From Bacillus sp. EAC (lineage in GTDB: Bacteria; Bacillota; Bacilli; Bacillales; Bacillaceae_G), in the NCBI RefSeq assembly GCF_002156875.1, contig NZ_NCSY01000002.1, positions 558,001-622,000 of the forward strand: a stretch of 64,000 nt of DNA, read 5' to 3'. Under the pieces are notes generated by a model. It had not been told where the DNA came from, searched no databases, and was given only the letters and a program-made list of their open reading frames with translations. The position numbers were made by a program, and so were the translations under genes. Below, piece after piece: positions 1 to 8,744 of the stretch; the stretch's first letter is position 1; every line of letters begins with the position of its first letter.

Positions 1-342
1 AACTGAAGCAATATCCTGTTCTACAGTTTCAACATCGCCGTCTTTTAAAGCACCAATATTGATAACCATATCAACTTCCTGCGCTCCATTTTCAATTGCG
101 TTTGAAGTCTCAAATCCCTTTACTTCCTTTGTATTTGCTCCTAAAGGGAACCCGATGACTGTACAAACTAAAACATCAGTTCCTTGTAATAGTGTTGAAC
201 AAAGCTTCACCCAAGTTGGATTGACACAAACTGATGCAAAATTATGCTCTTTAGCTTCTTGGCATAGTTTTTCGATTTGAGCTTTAGTCGTATCTGCTTT
301 TAATACTGTATGATCAATCAATTTAGAAAAATTAGATGTCAT
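1..342 (-). CDS. deoC: deoxyribose-phosphate aldolase, N-terminal part (cut by window edge)
   Basis: First 114 residues of DeoC, the class I aldolase that splits 2-deoxyribose 5-phosphate into glyceraldehyde 3-phosphate and acetaldehyde in deoxynucleoside catabolism. The family N terminus is recognisable: DHTVLKAD near residue 10, then [12 protein letters not shown], and [12 protein letters not shown] near residues 90-102. The Schiff-base lysine lies further on, outside the window. The ATG at 342 has a GGAG-type ribosome site about 10 bases upstream. The neighbouring MFS gene is on the same strand but has its own terminator in between, so it is probably not in the same operon. Confidence 0.93.
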   Translation of the reverse strand, partial: MTSNFSKLIDHTVLKADTTKAQIEKLCQEAKEHNFASVCVNPTWVKLCSTLLQGTDVLVCTVIGFPLGANTKEVKGFETSNAIENGAQEVDMVINIGALKDGDVETVEQDIASV

Positions 343-496
343 TATAAGAAAACTCCTAACTGGAATAAGATAAAAACGTTGTCTATATAACATTACTGTG
401 TAATAAATTAAAATATTTCATTTTATTTCGAGGGTATCGAGAATAGCATAAATTAGTATTAGCAATAGAAGTTATAAATATGTGATGCTTAAGTTC

Positions 497-548
497 ACTA
501 AAAAAAGAAATTCAAAGCATCCTCAAGCTGACGCATTTGAATTTCTTT
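497..548 (-). terminator. intrinsic terminator overlapping the 3' end of the MFS gene
   Basis: A perfect 13-bp stem (arms 504-516 and 536-548) followed on the minus strand by a T-run. The upstream arm lies inside the last codons of the MFS gene, whose stop is at 523, so the hairpin is partly coding. Confidence 0.8.
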
Positions 549-1740
549 CAATTGTTGTATTGTCCCTTACTTTTAAAATCATAAATAAACTGACGATGAT
601 AAAAAACGTTCCATATAGGAACATATATTTGAAACCGATGAAATCCAATATCGCACCTAATAATGGTGGTGAAACAATATTCGCAATTGATGCAAATAAG
701 TAATATAAACCTGTATAGGTTCCTATAAATCCAACAGGCGCCATTTCTGCCAAAAATGGATAAGAATTAATATTAACAAGTGCCCAAAAACATCCCATGA
801 GTAGGAATACAAAACGAATGAAGAGAATATCTTTCAAAAAGAATAAAACGATAAAACCAAAGATTATGCCAATTATTCCAATAACAATACTTCGCTTTTT
901 ACCAATTTTTGTTCCGATAAATCCAGCTGGTATTGCAAAGATTAGAAAAGCAAGTGATATAAAGGCGAATGAAAAAGATGCCGCACTAACTTTAATATTT
1001 AAATATTCCTCACCATATCGAGTAAAAAAAGTCTCTATCCCATTAAATCCGATGAACCAACTAAGTATAGCCAATAAAAGAAATAAAGCATTTTTATTTT
1101 TGATCGCAGAGCGTAAACCTACTTTAAAATCGATTTTTTCTTCTGATACTTCGTAATTAATTACATCTCTTTTTTCTTTAATAAAATGAAAAAGAATCAC
1201 AAAGCTAATTAATATTAAAAAACCTGCTAAATAAAAAGGAAATCCTTCATTATAATCCCACAAAATCGAACCAATAAAAAATGCAATGAGTGCTCCAATC
1301 CCACCCATAAAATTTATCACACTGTTCGCCTTACTACGATGTTCAGTTCGAGTCAAGTCTGGCATAAGTGCAATGACAGGCGAACGGAAAACACTCATAC
1401 TTAAATTCATACAAACGATAAAAAAGATTAGAATTATTAACGATTGATGAAAAGGTATTAAAAATGTAAATAACGCAGCAAGAGGCATACCAATCATAAT
1501 AAAAGGCATCCTTCTTCCAAATCGTGAATTCAATCGGTCACTATACATTCCTACGGCTGGTTGTAGGAATAACGCAAAATAGTTATCAAACGTCATAATA
1601 AATCCAATTAGTGCTGATGAACCAATATAGTCACTTAATATCTTCGGCATAAATGCATTATAAACTGACCATGTTAAGCTAATTGCAAAAAAGCCAAAAC
1701 CCAGGAGCAGAACTTTCCGAAAATTAAATCCACTATCCAT
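523..1740 (-). CDS. MFS transporter, glycoside/SLC45-like
   Basis: Integral membrane protein of 405 residues with about 12 hydrophobic segments. The loop after the second helix reads DRLNSRFGRRMPF, the MFS motif-A region in the form seen in SLC45 and GPH-like sugar transporters. The open frame extends 12 codons upstream to 1776, but the ATG at 1740 has a GGGAG ribosome site eight bases away and is preferred. It probably exchanges a sugar or glycoside by proton or sodium coupling; the substrate cannot be read from sequence. It stands alone, with a terminator overlapping its end. Confidence 0.8.
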   Translation of the reverse strand: MDSGFNFRKVLLLGFGFFAISLTWSVYNAFMPKILSDYIGSSALIGFIMTFDNYFALFLQPAVGMYSDRLNSRFGRRMPFIMIGMPLAALFTFLIPFHQSLIILIFFIVCMNLSMSVFRSPVIALMPDLTRTEHRSKANSVINFMGGIGALIAFFIGSILWDYNEGFPFYLAGFLILISFVILFHFIKEKRDVINYEVSEEKIDFKVGLRSAIKNKNALFLLLAILSWFIGFNGIETFFTRYGEEYLNIKVSAASFSFAFISLAFLIFAIPAGFIGTKIGKKRSIVIGIIGIIFGFIVLFFLKDILFIRFVFLLMGCFWALVNINSYPFLAEMAPVGFIGTYTGLYYLFASIANIVSPPLLGAILDFIGFKYMFLYGTFFIIVSLFMILKVRDNTTIERNSNASA

Positions 1741-1982
1741 TAAAATCTCCCTTTTCTGCAACCCCTTCACATTCATACATTAGCTGGATACGAATCAATG
1801 ACACATCAATCCCTCCTTACTAAATGTATAGTGGGTAAAACGTCCAATTATTTATCTTTTTTTAATTTTAATAAAATATTAACTTTAGGAAATCGATTGG
1901 TAGCGTTTACTAAAATATGAAGGATTAATTCGCGAAAAGCATAATAGTATAGTATAAAATTATTTATCCAGGGGGGTAGAAC

Positions 1983-2180
1983 ATGGAGAACTTTGACTTT
2001 TATATAAATATGTATAGGAATATATTTGTGACTTTTTTTCAAAATGCTTTTTGGGTGGTTGCTTTTTTTTATTTATTAAATAAAACATATCAACATAACA
2101 CTCTTATAAAAGTCTCAAAATTCGTTACATTCATTGTCTTAGTGGTTTTGATTATTCATTCTTTTAACATAAATAGGTAA
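1983..2180 (+). CDS. small membrane protein, unknown
   Basis: 65 residues with two hydrophobic stretches (about residues 15-32 and 43-60) and a basic segment between them, so probably a two-helix membrane protein. I do not recognise the family. It is favoured over the overlapping opposite-strand frame because a GGGGGG ribosome site lies seven bases before the ATG and a strong terminator follows ten bases after the stop. It is monocistronic. Confidence 0.6.
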   Translation: MENFDFYINMYRNIFVTFFQNAFWVVAFFYLLNKTYQHNTLIKVSKFVTFIVLVVLIIHSFNINR

Positions 2181-2183
2181 CCT

Positions 2184-2220
2184 AAAAAATGCTCAGTGAT
2201 TTGATCACTGAGCATTTTTT
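2184..2220. terminator. bidirectional intrinsic terminator
   Basis: A 12-bp perfect stem with a 3-base loop (2190-2214 core), A-run on the left and T-run on the right. It serves the small membrane gene ending at 2180 and the opposing hydroxylase gene ending at 2237. Confidence 0.9.
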
Positions 2221-2236
2221 ATATTCATCTCAAATA

Positions 2237-2848
2237 TTACATTCTTTCTTCTAATGCTTTTGCAGTCTGACTTGTTACAACTTCTTTCTCATCTTTAAGT
2301 GTGCCAAATAAACCATCAAATATTGGTGTTGAAACACCGTACCAAAAGTTTTCATTTTTAAAATGATGTAAGATATGAAGTTTTTTAATGTGACGACCCA
2401 TTTTCGTTTTAGGTTTAATCGGTCGATGAGCAACATAATGTTTCCATTCGTAACCTAGAAGCATTAATACTAATCCTGCACCGAACGAAGATGTTAAAAC
2501 AAAATCTTGAAATATCAAATAAAAAATAACACTTAACGCTCCAAGATTTGGAATGCTATACCATATTGGTAAAAATAACAATTTCAAATCGTCTGGATAG
2601 GTATGATGATCATAATGTATACGCTTCATAAACTTTAGAAACAATTTGTTTTTTGGTGCTTTTATATGGAAGAAAAATCTATGCGTCACATATTCGCTAA
2701 ACATAAAGAAAATTAATCCTACAACAAACACTAATAAAACTATCCAAGAAAAATTAAAAATAACGCTATAAACAAATCCTATTCCAAAAATGATTGCCAT
2801 AACCAGTACATCAAAATGCAGAAAAAAGTCTCGATATAATCCCTTCAT
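2237..2848 (-). CDS. fatty acid hydroxylase / sterol desaturase superfamily protein
   Basis: 203 residues with four hydrophobic segments and the histidine clusters of the di-iron membrane hydroxylase family: HRFFFH (H56, H61), HYDHH (H78, H81, H82), HYVAH (H137, H141) and HILHH (H158, H161, H162). In the family these ligate two irons for O2-dependent hydroxylation of lipid chains; the bacterial substrate may be a fatty acid or carotenoid. A GGGG-type ribosome site precedes the ATG. The pattern is complete, so an active enzyme is likely, but the substrate is unknown. Confidence 0.8.
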   Translation of the reverse strand: MKGLYRDFFLHFDVLVMAIIFGIGFVYSVIFNFSWIVLLVFVVGLIFFMFSEYVTHRFFFHIKAPKNKLFLKFMKRIHYDHHTYPDDLKLLFLPIWYSIPNLGALSVIFYLIFQDFVLTSSFGAGLVLMLLGYEWKHYVAHRPIKPKTKMGRHIKKLHILHHFKNENFWYGVSTPIFDGLFGTLKDEKEVVTSQTAKALEERM

Positions 2849-3039
2849 AAAAATCCCCCTTTCCCTTTACATTAATTAAACTAGTATCAAATTTATATTT
2901 CAATATTATTTATGAAATTCCTTTACTGGTAGAACATTTATTTATTTTTTTATGATTTATTGATGACCTGAATAAAGAGACATTCTGAGAAGATAATAAA
3001 AGAGATGAATGAACGAGAATAAATAAAAGGGAGTTACTT

Positions 3040-3351
3040 ATGGAAAAAAGGAGATATTACGTTTCAGTACAGGCTAAAACTATTGTACCTCATCAAGGCG
3101 ATGCACCTTACGAACTAGAAATTGATGCAACAATAGATGAAAAAGAAAGACTTGAAAAAATTTTTCATGAAATCGACAACTATGACGAAGCTACAGGTAT
3201 ACAAGCAGCATTTCTTCCACCAATCACTAATTGGAGTCAAAAAAACAATGATGGGTACGACTACTTTTTAAAGCAGTCATATCAAATGATATATGATTTG
3301 GGATCCGAAGAAACAAAAGCACATATACGTCAAATGAAAATCTTATATTAA
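3040..3351 (+). CDS. hypothetical protein, 103 aa
   Basis: Soluble, acidic small protein with no signal peptide or membrane segment. It starts MEKRRYYVSVQA and has a predicted beta-rich first third followed by helices. I believe homologues occur in other bacilli but cannot name a function. An AAGGGAG ribosome site lies before the ATG, and a terminator follows directly after the stop, so it is a single-gene transcript. Confidence 0.7.
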   Translation: MEKRRYYVSVQAKTIVPHQGDAPYELEIDATIDEKERLEKIFHEIDNYDEATGIQAAFLPPITNWSQKNNDGYDYFLKQSYQMIYDLGSEETKAHIRQMKILY

Positions 3352-3352
3352 A

Positions 3353-3380
3353 AAAGAAAGCTCTAGGAGCTTTCTTTTTT
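3353..3380 (+). terminator. intrinsic terminator
   Basis: An 11-bp stem with TAG loop (3353-3377) followed by T residues. The flanking A-run could also let it act for the opposing RDD gene. Confidence 0.88.
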
Positions 3381-3419
3381 GGGTTTTAATTAGAGCTTTG
3401 GGATAAAACCAAATTTTTA

Positions 3420-3881
3420 TTAAACATCAATTACTTTCGTTTTAGCTAACATATCGTGTAGCGTACGTCTTTTTTCATTGAAAATAAAAAACGGATCTAT
3501 GAATGCAATAATTCCAATGATACTAGATAATACAGGGATCTTAATTTGGCCTAACAAAGTAAAAATTGATCGAACGGTCATTGTCTTCCAATTTACCTTT
3601 TCGCCATCCTGAGTCACAACCGCAATTTTCACCCAACGTTTACCAATTGTTTGTCCATTCCAAACAAATGACGGAATGATAATATTATAAATAATTCCTA
3701 CAATAAACGAAGATAATAAAAAGCTTAAACTGGAATCTTTCTCTAAAACCCCAGTAAAACTTGTCGATTTTGCAATACTTGTTATGATCACAATAACAAC
3801 AAATAAAACAACAAGAATTATAAAATCTATCAATACTGCCAAAAACCTACTTGATCTACTAGCTAAATCGTTCGTCTCCAT
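3420..3881 (-). CDS. RDD family membrane protein
   Basis: 153 residues. The N terminus has the family signature R-x-L-A-x-x-x-D (SRFLAVLIDFIIL, about residues 11-23), and GQTIGKRWVKI marks the central conserved stretch; three to four hydrophobic segments follow the usual RDD plan. The function of most RDD proteins is unclear; some are linked to ion or osmotic homeostasis. GGGGG before the ATG is the ribosome site. It is monocistronic. Confidence 0.85.
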   Translation of the reverse strand: METNDLASRSSRFLAVLIDFIILVVLFVVIVIITSIAKSTSFTGVLEKDSSLSFLLSSFIVGIIYNIIIPSFVWNGQTIGKRWVKIAVVTQDGEKVNWKTMTVRSIFTLLGQIKIPVLSSIIGIIAFIDPFFIFNEKRRTLHDMLAKTKVIDV

Positions 3882-3971
3882 ATTTCCCCCTATAATGTTC
3901 TTTTTCTTACATACTATGCTATGTAAATTCTACCTATTACAAAGATAATCTACTTCTCGTTTTAATGAAAC

Positions 3972-4010
3972 AAAAAAAATGAAGTAAGCTAAAGGTCAAG
4001 TTACTTCATT
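3972..4010 (-). terminator. intrinsic terminator after the ECF operon
   Basis: 10-bp stem (3979-3988 with 4001-4010) followed on the minus strand by eight T. It ends transcription coming from ecfT through the repeat at 4149-4277. Confidence 0.82.
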
Positions 4011-4148
4011 TTACGTTAGTTATACATTTCGCATTAAAACTAACCAAGATGTTAATTTAGTATTTTTTATCTTACTTTCTATTAAGCTCTTATCTAAAAA
4101 AATGTTGTACTTATAAGACTTTTTTATAAGTATATCATTAATTTTGAG

Positions 4149-4277
4149 GTTGATTGGAACGTAAGGTGCTCGACTCCTGTGGGAGATGCGGGACAGTTGA
4201 GACCCCACAGGCGTAACACGCAGACGAGGCTCAGCGCACGCCCCACAGAAAGCGAGCATCCTGGAGTGGAAATCAAC
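4149..4277 (-). repeat. dispersed repeat, full-length copy (inverted relative to the 25-kb copies)
   Basis: A 129-bp element bounded by GTTGATT and AATCAAC, much richer in G+C than its surroundings. Read on the minus strand it has the ordered blocks GATTTCCACT, CTCGCTTTC, GTGGGG, GAGCCTCGTC, GGGGTCTCA, CTCCCACAGGAGTC and ATCAAC. The same block order occurs at 25348-25475 and 25575-25701. A long frame across it is composition-driven and not a gene. Confidence 0.88.
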
Positions 4278-4297
4278 TAATCTCCAACTTATACTTT

Positions 4298-5128
4298 TTA
4301 TTTAAAAGGATTATAAAATCTATTTCCATCGTAGAAAGTAATGACTAATGAAATCAAAAATAACAGACTAATAAATACAAATACGATATAATCATTCTTT
4401 TTAAAACTTCGAGCATTATACCATGTTCGATATTGTTTACTTCCAAATCCTCTTAATTCCATTGCAGAACTTATTACTTCAATACGATTTAAACTCGAAA
4501 AAATTAATGGCATTAGGATTGAGATCGAATTGATCATACGTTTCCATAAACTTTGTTTCTTAGATAGTTCTAGTCCTCTTGCTTGTTGAGCAAATGTTAT
4601 ATCTTGATAGTCACGTTGAACATCAGGAATGTAACGCAAGGCTATCGCTACTGAATAAGCAATTTTGTAGTTTACTCCAATTTTATTTAATGACGCAGCA
4701 AACTCGCTCGGATTCGTAGTAACGATAAACAGAATTCCAATTGGGATAACCGTACAATACTTTAAAATAATATTGAACTGATAAAAAATTTGTTCCGCCG
4801 TAAAATATATGTTCCCAAACAAATGAAATAAATTATGTCTTGTATCATAAATCTCCACACCTTGAAAAGGGGAAAACACAAATGTTAGTAAACTATTAAA
4901 TAACATAAAAAACAGAATAAAATATAAAACAAATGAAACTTGTTTAAACTCAATTTGCGAAACTTTAAATGCAATAATACCAAGTATAAACATGACAATA
5001 AGAATTCGTGTATCGTATGTAACCATTGCTGTCGTAGACCAAATAAGAAAAAAGATTAGTTTAGTTGCTCCTGTAAGTTGATGAACCAATGATTCTTTTT
5101 GAATGTAAGAAAGCATAGGATTGTTCAT
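4298..5128 (-). CDS. ecfT: ECF transporter transmembrane component EcfT
   Basis: 276 residues, CbiQ/EcfT family, the subunit that couples the two ATPases to the S component in energy-coupling-factor vitamin and metabolite importers. About five to six membrane helices are visible. The coupling region carries the two short Ala-Arg-Gly type motifs: AQQARGLEL near residue 184 and SAMELRGFGS near residue 220. Its ATG overlaps the stop of the ATPase gene by one base at 5128, so the two are translationally coupled. It is the last gene of the operon. Confidence 0.9.
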   Translation of the reverse strand: MNNPMLSYIQKESLVHQLTGATKLIFFLIWSTTAMVTYDTRILIVMFILGIIAFKVSQIEFKQVSFVLYFILFFMLFNSLLTFVFSPFQGVEIYDTRHNLFHLFGNIYFTAEQIFYQFNIILKYCTVIPIGILFIVTTNPSEFAASLNKIGVNYKIAYSVAIALRYIPDVQRDYQDITFAQQARGLELSKKQSLWKRMINSISILMPLIFSSLNRIEVISSAMELRGFGSKQYRTWYNARSFKKNDYIVFVFISLLFLISLVITFYDGNRFYNPFK

Positions 5129-6837
5129 TAAACTCGAACCCTCCGATCAAACTCAATGAATTTACGAACAAATTCATCAGCGTTAACAATATTTGCTTTA
5201 TTTGCTAGTTTTTGTAGCGATGTCTCTTTTAAATTCGCTTGTTTAATAATCTCTCTATTTGTTAATATTGATGCCGCAGTATCATCAGCAATAACCGCTC
5301 CTTCAGAGAAGACGATTGCTCTTTTTGTATATTCCAACATTAGATGCATATCATGTGTAATTAAAATAATCGTAATTCCCTTTGACTGAAGTTGCTTCAA
5401 AAATTCCATCATTTCATTATAATGTTTATAATCTTGTCCAGCTGTTGGTTCATCTAAAATTAGAATTTCTGGGTTCAATACTAGAACACTTGCAATCGTT
5501 ACTCTCTTCTTTTGGCCAAAACTTAAAGCAGAAATTGGCCAATTTCTGAACTCGTATAAACCACAAATTTTCAACGTATTTAATACTCGTACTTTCATTT
5601 CTTCTTGAGGGATACCTCTATATTTCAAACCCAACCCTACTTCATCAAAAATAGAAGTTTGAGAAATCATTTGATTTGGATTTTGAAGAACAATTCCAAT
5701 AAATTCAGCACGTTCTTTAATTGATAAAGACCGTATATCTTTACCTTTTAGAAGTATTTGCCCGTTCGTCGGTTGATAAAATCCACAAATCAATTTTGAA
5801 ATTGTTGATTTTCCAGCTCCGTTTTTACCAACAATACTAACCATTTCACCTTTTTGAACTTTAAATGAAACATGATTAATGATTTTTTTAGATTTATCAT
5901 AACTAAAATCAAGATTTTTTATCTCTAATACAGTGTCTTCATCCTCAGTTCCCACTTGATCATTCTCACGATTAAACCAATTTGTTAATCTATCAATATA
6001 TGAATCTAAATTGATCGTATCGACCTTTTTAGGGTTTGAAGATTGATCTATATTACACCCTGCATACTTTAAAGCAGTGATATACAAAGGTTCCCTTATA
6101 CCAACAGATTGTAATATATTCGAGGAGAGTAATTCATTCGTACTAACATCTGCTATTATTCGTCCTTCATTCATTACAATAATTCGATCAATGTCTATTT
6201 GAAGTACTTCCTCAAGTCGATGTTCAATAATGATGATCGTGCTATTCGTTTTTTGATGAATATCATCAATTAAATCCATTGCGATTTTGCCAGTTGCAGG
6301 ATCTAAATTCGCTAATGGTTCATCAAACAATAAAATATTTGCTTGATCCACCATTACGCCTCCTAAAGTAACTCGTTGTTTTTGTCCACCTGATAATTGA
6401 TGTGGGGCAGCGTTTAAGTGTTTTTCAATTCCAACAAGTTGAGATACCTTTTTTACTGTTTCGATCATTTCTTGCTGATGTACACCTGTATTTTCTAATT
6501 TGAACCCAATATCTTCGGCTACGGTTAATCCAATAAATTGTGCATCTGGATCTTGTAAAACTGTTCCAACATGAAATGATAAATCAAATATCGATTGCTC
6601 CCTTGTTTCTTCCCCTTTAATTTTTAGGCTACCTGTCATTTCTCCATCATAAAAATATGGAATTAACCCATTTAAGCAATGTGAAATTGTACTTTTCCCA
6701 GAACCTGATGGACCTACGATTAAAACTTTTTCCCCTTCATATATTGATAAATCAATAGTATGTAATGTAGGCTTTGACTGAGCTTTATATTGAAATGAAA
6801 AATTACTAAATTCAATCATTGCGTCTTTCAACTTCAT
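5128..6837 (-). CDS. ECF transporter ATPase, two ATP-binding domains fused
   Basis: 569 residues with two complete ABC cassettes, equivalent to EcfA1 and EcfA2 in one chain as in YkoD-type proteins. Cassette 1 has Walker A GPSGSGKST (about 42-50), signature LSGGQKQR and Walker B ILLFDEP. Cassette 2 has Walker A GKNGAGKST in the second half, a variant signature LSFGQKKR and Walker B ILILDEP. It drives import by the S component encoded upstream. It lies 76 bases after the S gene, with a terminator-like hairpin in that gap, and overlaps ecfT by one base. Confidence 0.92.
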   Translation of the reverse strand: MKLKDAMIEFSNFSFQYKAQSKPTLHTIDLSIYEGEKVLIVGPSGSGKSTISHCLNGLIPYFYDGEMTGSLKIKGEETREQSIFDLSFHVGTVLQDPDAQFIGLTVAEDIGFKLENTGVHQQEMIETVKKVSQLVGIEKHLNAAPHQLSGGQKQRVTLGGVMVDQANILLFDEPLANLDPATGKIAMDLIDDIHQKTNSTIIIIEHRLEEVLQIDIDRIIVMNEGRIIADVSTNELLSSNILQSVGIREPLYITALKYAGCNIDQSSNPKKVDTINLDSYIDRLTNWFNRENDQVGTEDEDTVLEIKNLDFSYDKSKKIINHVSFKVQKGEMVSIVGKNGAGKSTISKLICGFYQPTNGQILLKGKDIRSLSIKERAEFIGIVLQNPNQMISQTSIFDEVGLGLKYRGIPQEEMKVRVLNTLKICGLYEFRNWPISALSFGQKKRVTIASVLVLNPEILILDEPTAGQDYKHYNEMMEFLKQLQSKGITIILITHDMHLMLEYTKRAIVFSEGAVIADDTAASILTNREIIKQANLKETSLQKLANKANIVNADEFVRKFIEFDRRVRV

Positions 6838-6888
6838 CTTCCTTTAACAATTAATTTTATAAAGTATTTCTTTGTTAATAAAAAGTAA

Positions 6889-6914
6889 AAAAGGTCGGTG
6901 AAATTTCCACCGAC
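6889..6914 (-). terminator. terminator or attenuator between the S-component and ATPase genes
   Basis: Stem GTCGGTG/CACCGAC (6894-6900 with 6908-6914) with a 7-base loop and six T on the minus-strand 3' side. It begins at the S-gene stop and precedes the ATPase gene of the same operon, so only part of the transcripts may continue. Confidence 0.65.
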
Positions 6915-7471
6915 TACATATCCTTCGTTAAGCTTCCTTGTTTTGTTCTTGTTTTAGCGTACATTTTTAATAAAATTGTTCCTAATACCGCCACTGTTAC
7001 AATATTTGAAACTCCAGCAACAGCACCTTGAACAAAAACTTTATTTACGGGTTCTGAATAAATTAAAATATCTAAAACTGGTGCAATGACAAACCAAGCG
7101 ATTGCATTGGCAAGTATTTGAACTAAGTTAAAACTTATCATTTCTTTGCGACCAAATTCTCCGTTTTGAACATTGATTTTTTTAGCAACGAGACCAATAA
7201 CTAAACCTACAACTGCAGAAGCAATTACCCAGCTAAACCACGGGGAACCATAAAAAATCGAGTCCTTTAATGTATGACCTATTAATCCAATTAATAATCC
7301 TGCAACTGGACCGTATAAAACTGCCATAAGTGCTAAAAACGCATAAGAAGTTTCAATATTTGTATTAGGTACTCCTGATGGAATTGATCCAAATCTTCCT
7401 AAAATAATAAACACTGCTGCGCCAATTCCGATTGCAACAATTGTTTTGATTGATAAATTGCTATTTTTCAC
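6914..7471 (-). CDS. ECF transporter S component, UPF0397 family
   Basis: 185 residues, five to six hydrophobic helices. The stretch [18 protein letters not shown] (about residues 53-70) and the following [17 protein letters not shown] match the UPF0397 family of substrate-binding ECF subunits, often labelled riboflavin-type by homology only. Co-transcription with a SAM-cleaving enzyme upstream suggests a ligand related to adenosine, methionine or another SAM product; that is inference. The ATG has a GGGGAG ribosome site. It lies 28 bases downstream of the SAM-hydrolase gene. Confidence 0.85.
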   Translation of the reverse strand: MKNSNLSIKTIVAIGIGAAVFIILGRFGSIPSGVPNTNIETSYAFLALMAVLYGPVAGLLIGLIGHTLKDSIFYGSPWFSWVIASAVVGLVIGLVAKKINVQNGEFGRKEMISFNLVQILANAIAWFVIAPVLDILIYSEPVNKVFVQGAVAGVSNIVTVAVLGTILLKMYAKTRTKQGSLTKDM

Positions 7472-7499
7472 TTTACTCTCCCCTTTTTACTTACTTTCT

Positions 7500-8351
7500 T
7501 TATATGTTTTTATTTAAAACCTTAATTGAAATCTCCCAATCAATACCTGTGAGAATTCCATATTCATTTGTGAATGATCCTTGATTTACTGCAACAGCCA
7601 TTTGGTCTAGGCTATTTACATATAGAATTGGATCACCAATTTTTACATCGGCAAAAGACCTTCCATATTTAACTATTTCTTTAAATACTTTTTTCCCCTC
7701 ATGCTCAATTGTGACTTCAATTAAATCACCATACGTTGCTCCTTGATTAGTGAACTCTGTACGACTAATATTTGACCATATACTTCCGTATCGAACATCA
7801 AGAATATCAATTGTTCCTTTAACCGTATGATTTTCAATCGTACATTCCTTAATCGGCAAATTTATGTAAGAACTCGGGTCAACTTCAGGTCCTATGTTTT
7901 CAAAATCAATCACACCCGAGGCTAATCTTGCACCTGTAAAAGCAAAAATATCTCTCCCATGAAAAGTATATGACTCACTTGAATTTGGTAATCTATTAAT
8001 TTCTTCATCAATTACCCTTAATTGACTAATACCATAGATTTTTCCAATATGTGTCAGTGTTCCGTTATCGGGAGTAATGATAAAATGATTCGAATTTGTA
8101 CGAGCAACAATACTTCTACGATCTGAACCAACACCTGGATCAACAACAGATACAAACACAGTGCCAACAGGCCAATAATTCATCGTTTGAACTAATCGAT
8201 AGGATGCTTCCCATATATTGAATTGAGGTATATCGTGTGTGATATCGTAAATATTTAACTCATGATTTACACTACAGGCAACGCCATACATCGCACTAAC
8301 CGCTCCATCTTGTAATCCAAAATCTGACTGAAACACTAAAGCGTTACTCAT
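7500..8351 (-). CDS. S-adenosyl-L-methionine hydroxide adenosyltransferase family protein
   Basis: 283 residues of the DUF62/SAM hydrolase family, which cleaves SAM with water to adenosine and methionine; chlorinases and fluorinases are relatives. Features seen: SDFGLQDG near residue 10, VVDPGVGSDRRS near residue 70, TPDNGTL near residue 94, FHGRDIFA near residue 130. The D-x-x-R-H-type triad of the hydrolases is represented by conserved Asp, Arg and His in these blocks. It is the first gene of the ECF operon, with a near-consensus promoter about 36 bases before its ATG. Confidence 0.88.
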   Translation of the reverse strand: MSNALVFQSDFGLQDGAVSAMYGVACSVNHELNIYDITHDIPQFNIWEASYRLVQTMNYWPVGTVFVSVVDPGVGSDRRSIVARTNSNHFIITPDNGTLTHIGKIYGISQLRVIDEEINRLPNSSESYTFHGRDIFAFTGARLASGVIDFENIGPEVDPSSYINLPIKECTIENHTVKGTIDILDVRYGSIWSNISRTEFTNQGATYGDLIEVTIEHEGKKVFKEIVKYGRSFADVKIGDPILYVNSLDQMAVAVNQGSFTNEYGILTGIDWEISIKVLNKNI

Positions 8352-8386
8352 TCATACACCCCTAATCGCAAGAATATTTAAAATTA

Positions 8387-8415
8387 AATATAAATTCAAT
8401 CTATTCAATAGTCAA
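8387..8415 (-). promoter_or_regulatory. sigma-A-type promoter of the SAM hydrolase/ECF operon
   Basis: On the minus strand TTGACT, a 17-base spacer and TATATT. The predicted leader is only about 30 bases, so no riboswitch fits between it and the start codon. Confidence 0.75.
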
Positions 8416-8477
8416 TCAAAATATTATCCGAAAAAACCAGATTAAAAACGATCTTACAAAGTTCTATTAATTTTAAG

Positions 8478-8515
8478 TAAAAAAAAAGATATAGTATGTA
8501 GATACTATATCTTTT
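8478..8515. terminator. bidirectional intrinsic terminator
   Basis: 14-bp perfect stem (8484-8497 with 8502-8515), 4-base loop, nine T on the minus strand. It ends the fixABCX transcript and insulates the SAM hydrolase promoter. Confidence 0.9.
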
Positions 8516-8555
8516 AATAGACATTCTATTTTTATTCGTTTTTTCATTAATTGAT

Positions 8556-8744
8556 TTATTTGGGTGTAAAAAGTTGAATTAACTCAGCACAGCTAATCTT
8601 CTTAAGTAACTCAATATTTGCCCAACTGACGACACGGTCTTCCCAAGCGACTAAGCATTGATTGTCTCTAGTTTCCATAACAGTACCTACTGCACCATCT
8701 AAACTAAACATCACATAATTGCCAATAGAGAACATTGCAATCAC
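8556..8744 (-). CDS. small SH3-like protein at the end of the fix operon, unknown
   Basis: About 59-62 residues. A GTG at 8744 overlaps the fixX stop as GTGA; an ATG at 8735 has GGGGTG six bases upstream and is equally good. The sequence alternates hydrophobic and polar residues (IGNYVMFSLDGAVGTVMETRDNQ...), suggesting a small beta-barrel, ending with a short helix. I do not recognise a family. Its overlap with fixX and the shared terminator say it is the fifth gene of the operon; a role in assembling or regulating the Fix complex is only a guess. Confidence 0.6.
   Translation of the reverse strand: MIAMFSIGNYVMFSLDGAVGTVMETRDNQCLVAWEDRVVSWANIELLKKISCAELIQLFTPK

Noticed and set aside
1848-2042. 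64-codon minus-strand frame
   Set aside because: Overlaps the promoter and start of the plus-strand small membrane gene, which has a far better ribosome site.
4020-4259. 79-codon minus-strand open frame
   Set aside because: Spans the dispersed repeat and a terminator; composition of the repeat keeps it open, no ribosome site, arginine-rich nonsense product.
8352-8555. possible riboswitch upstream of the SAM hydrolase/ECF operon
   Set aside because: Promoter leaves only about 30 bases of leader; the hairpin present is the terminator of the opposite operon end.
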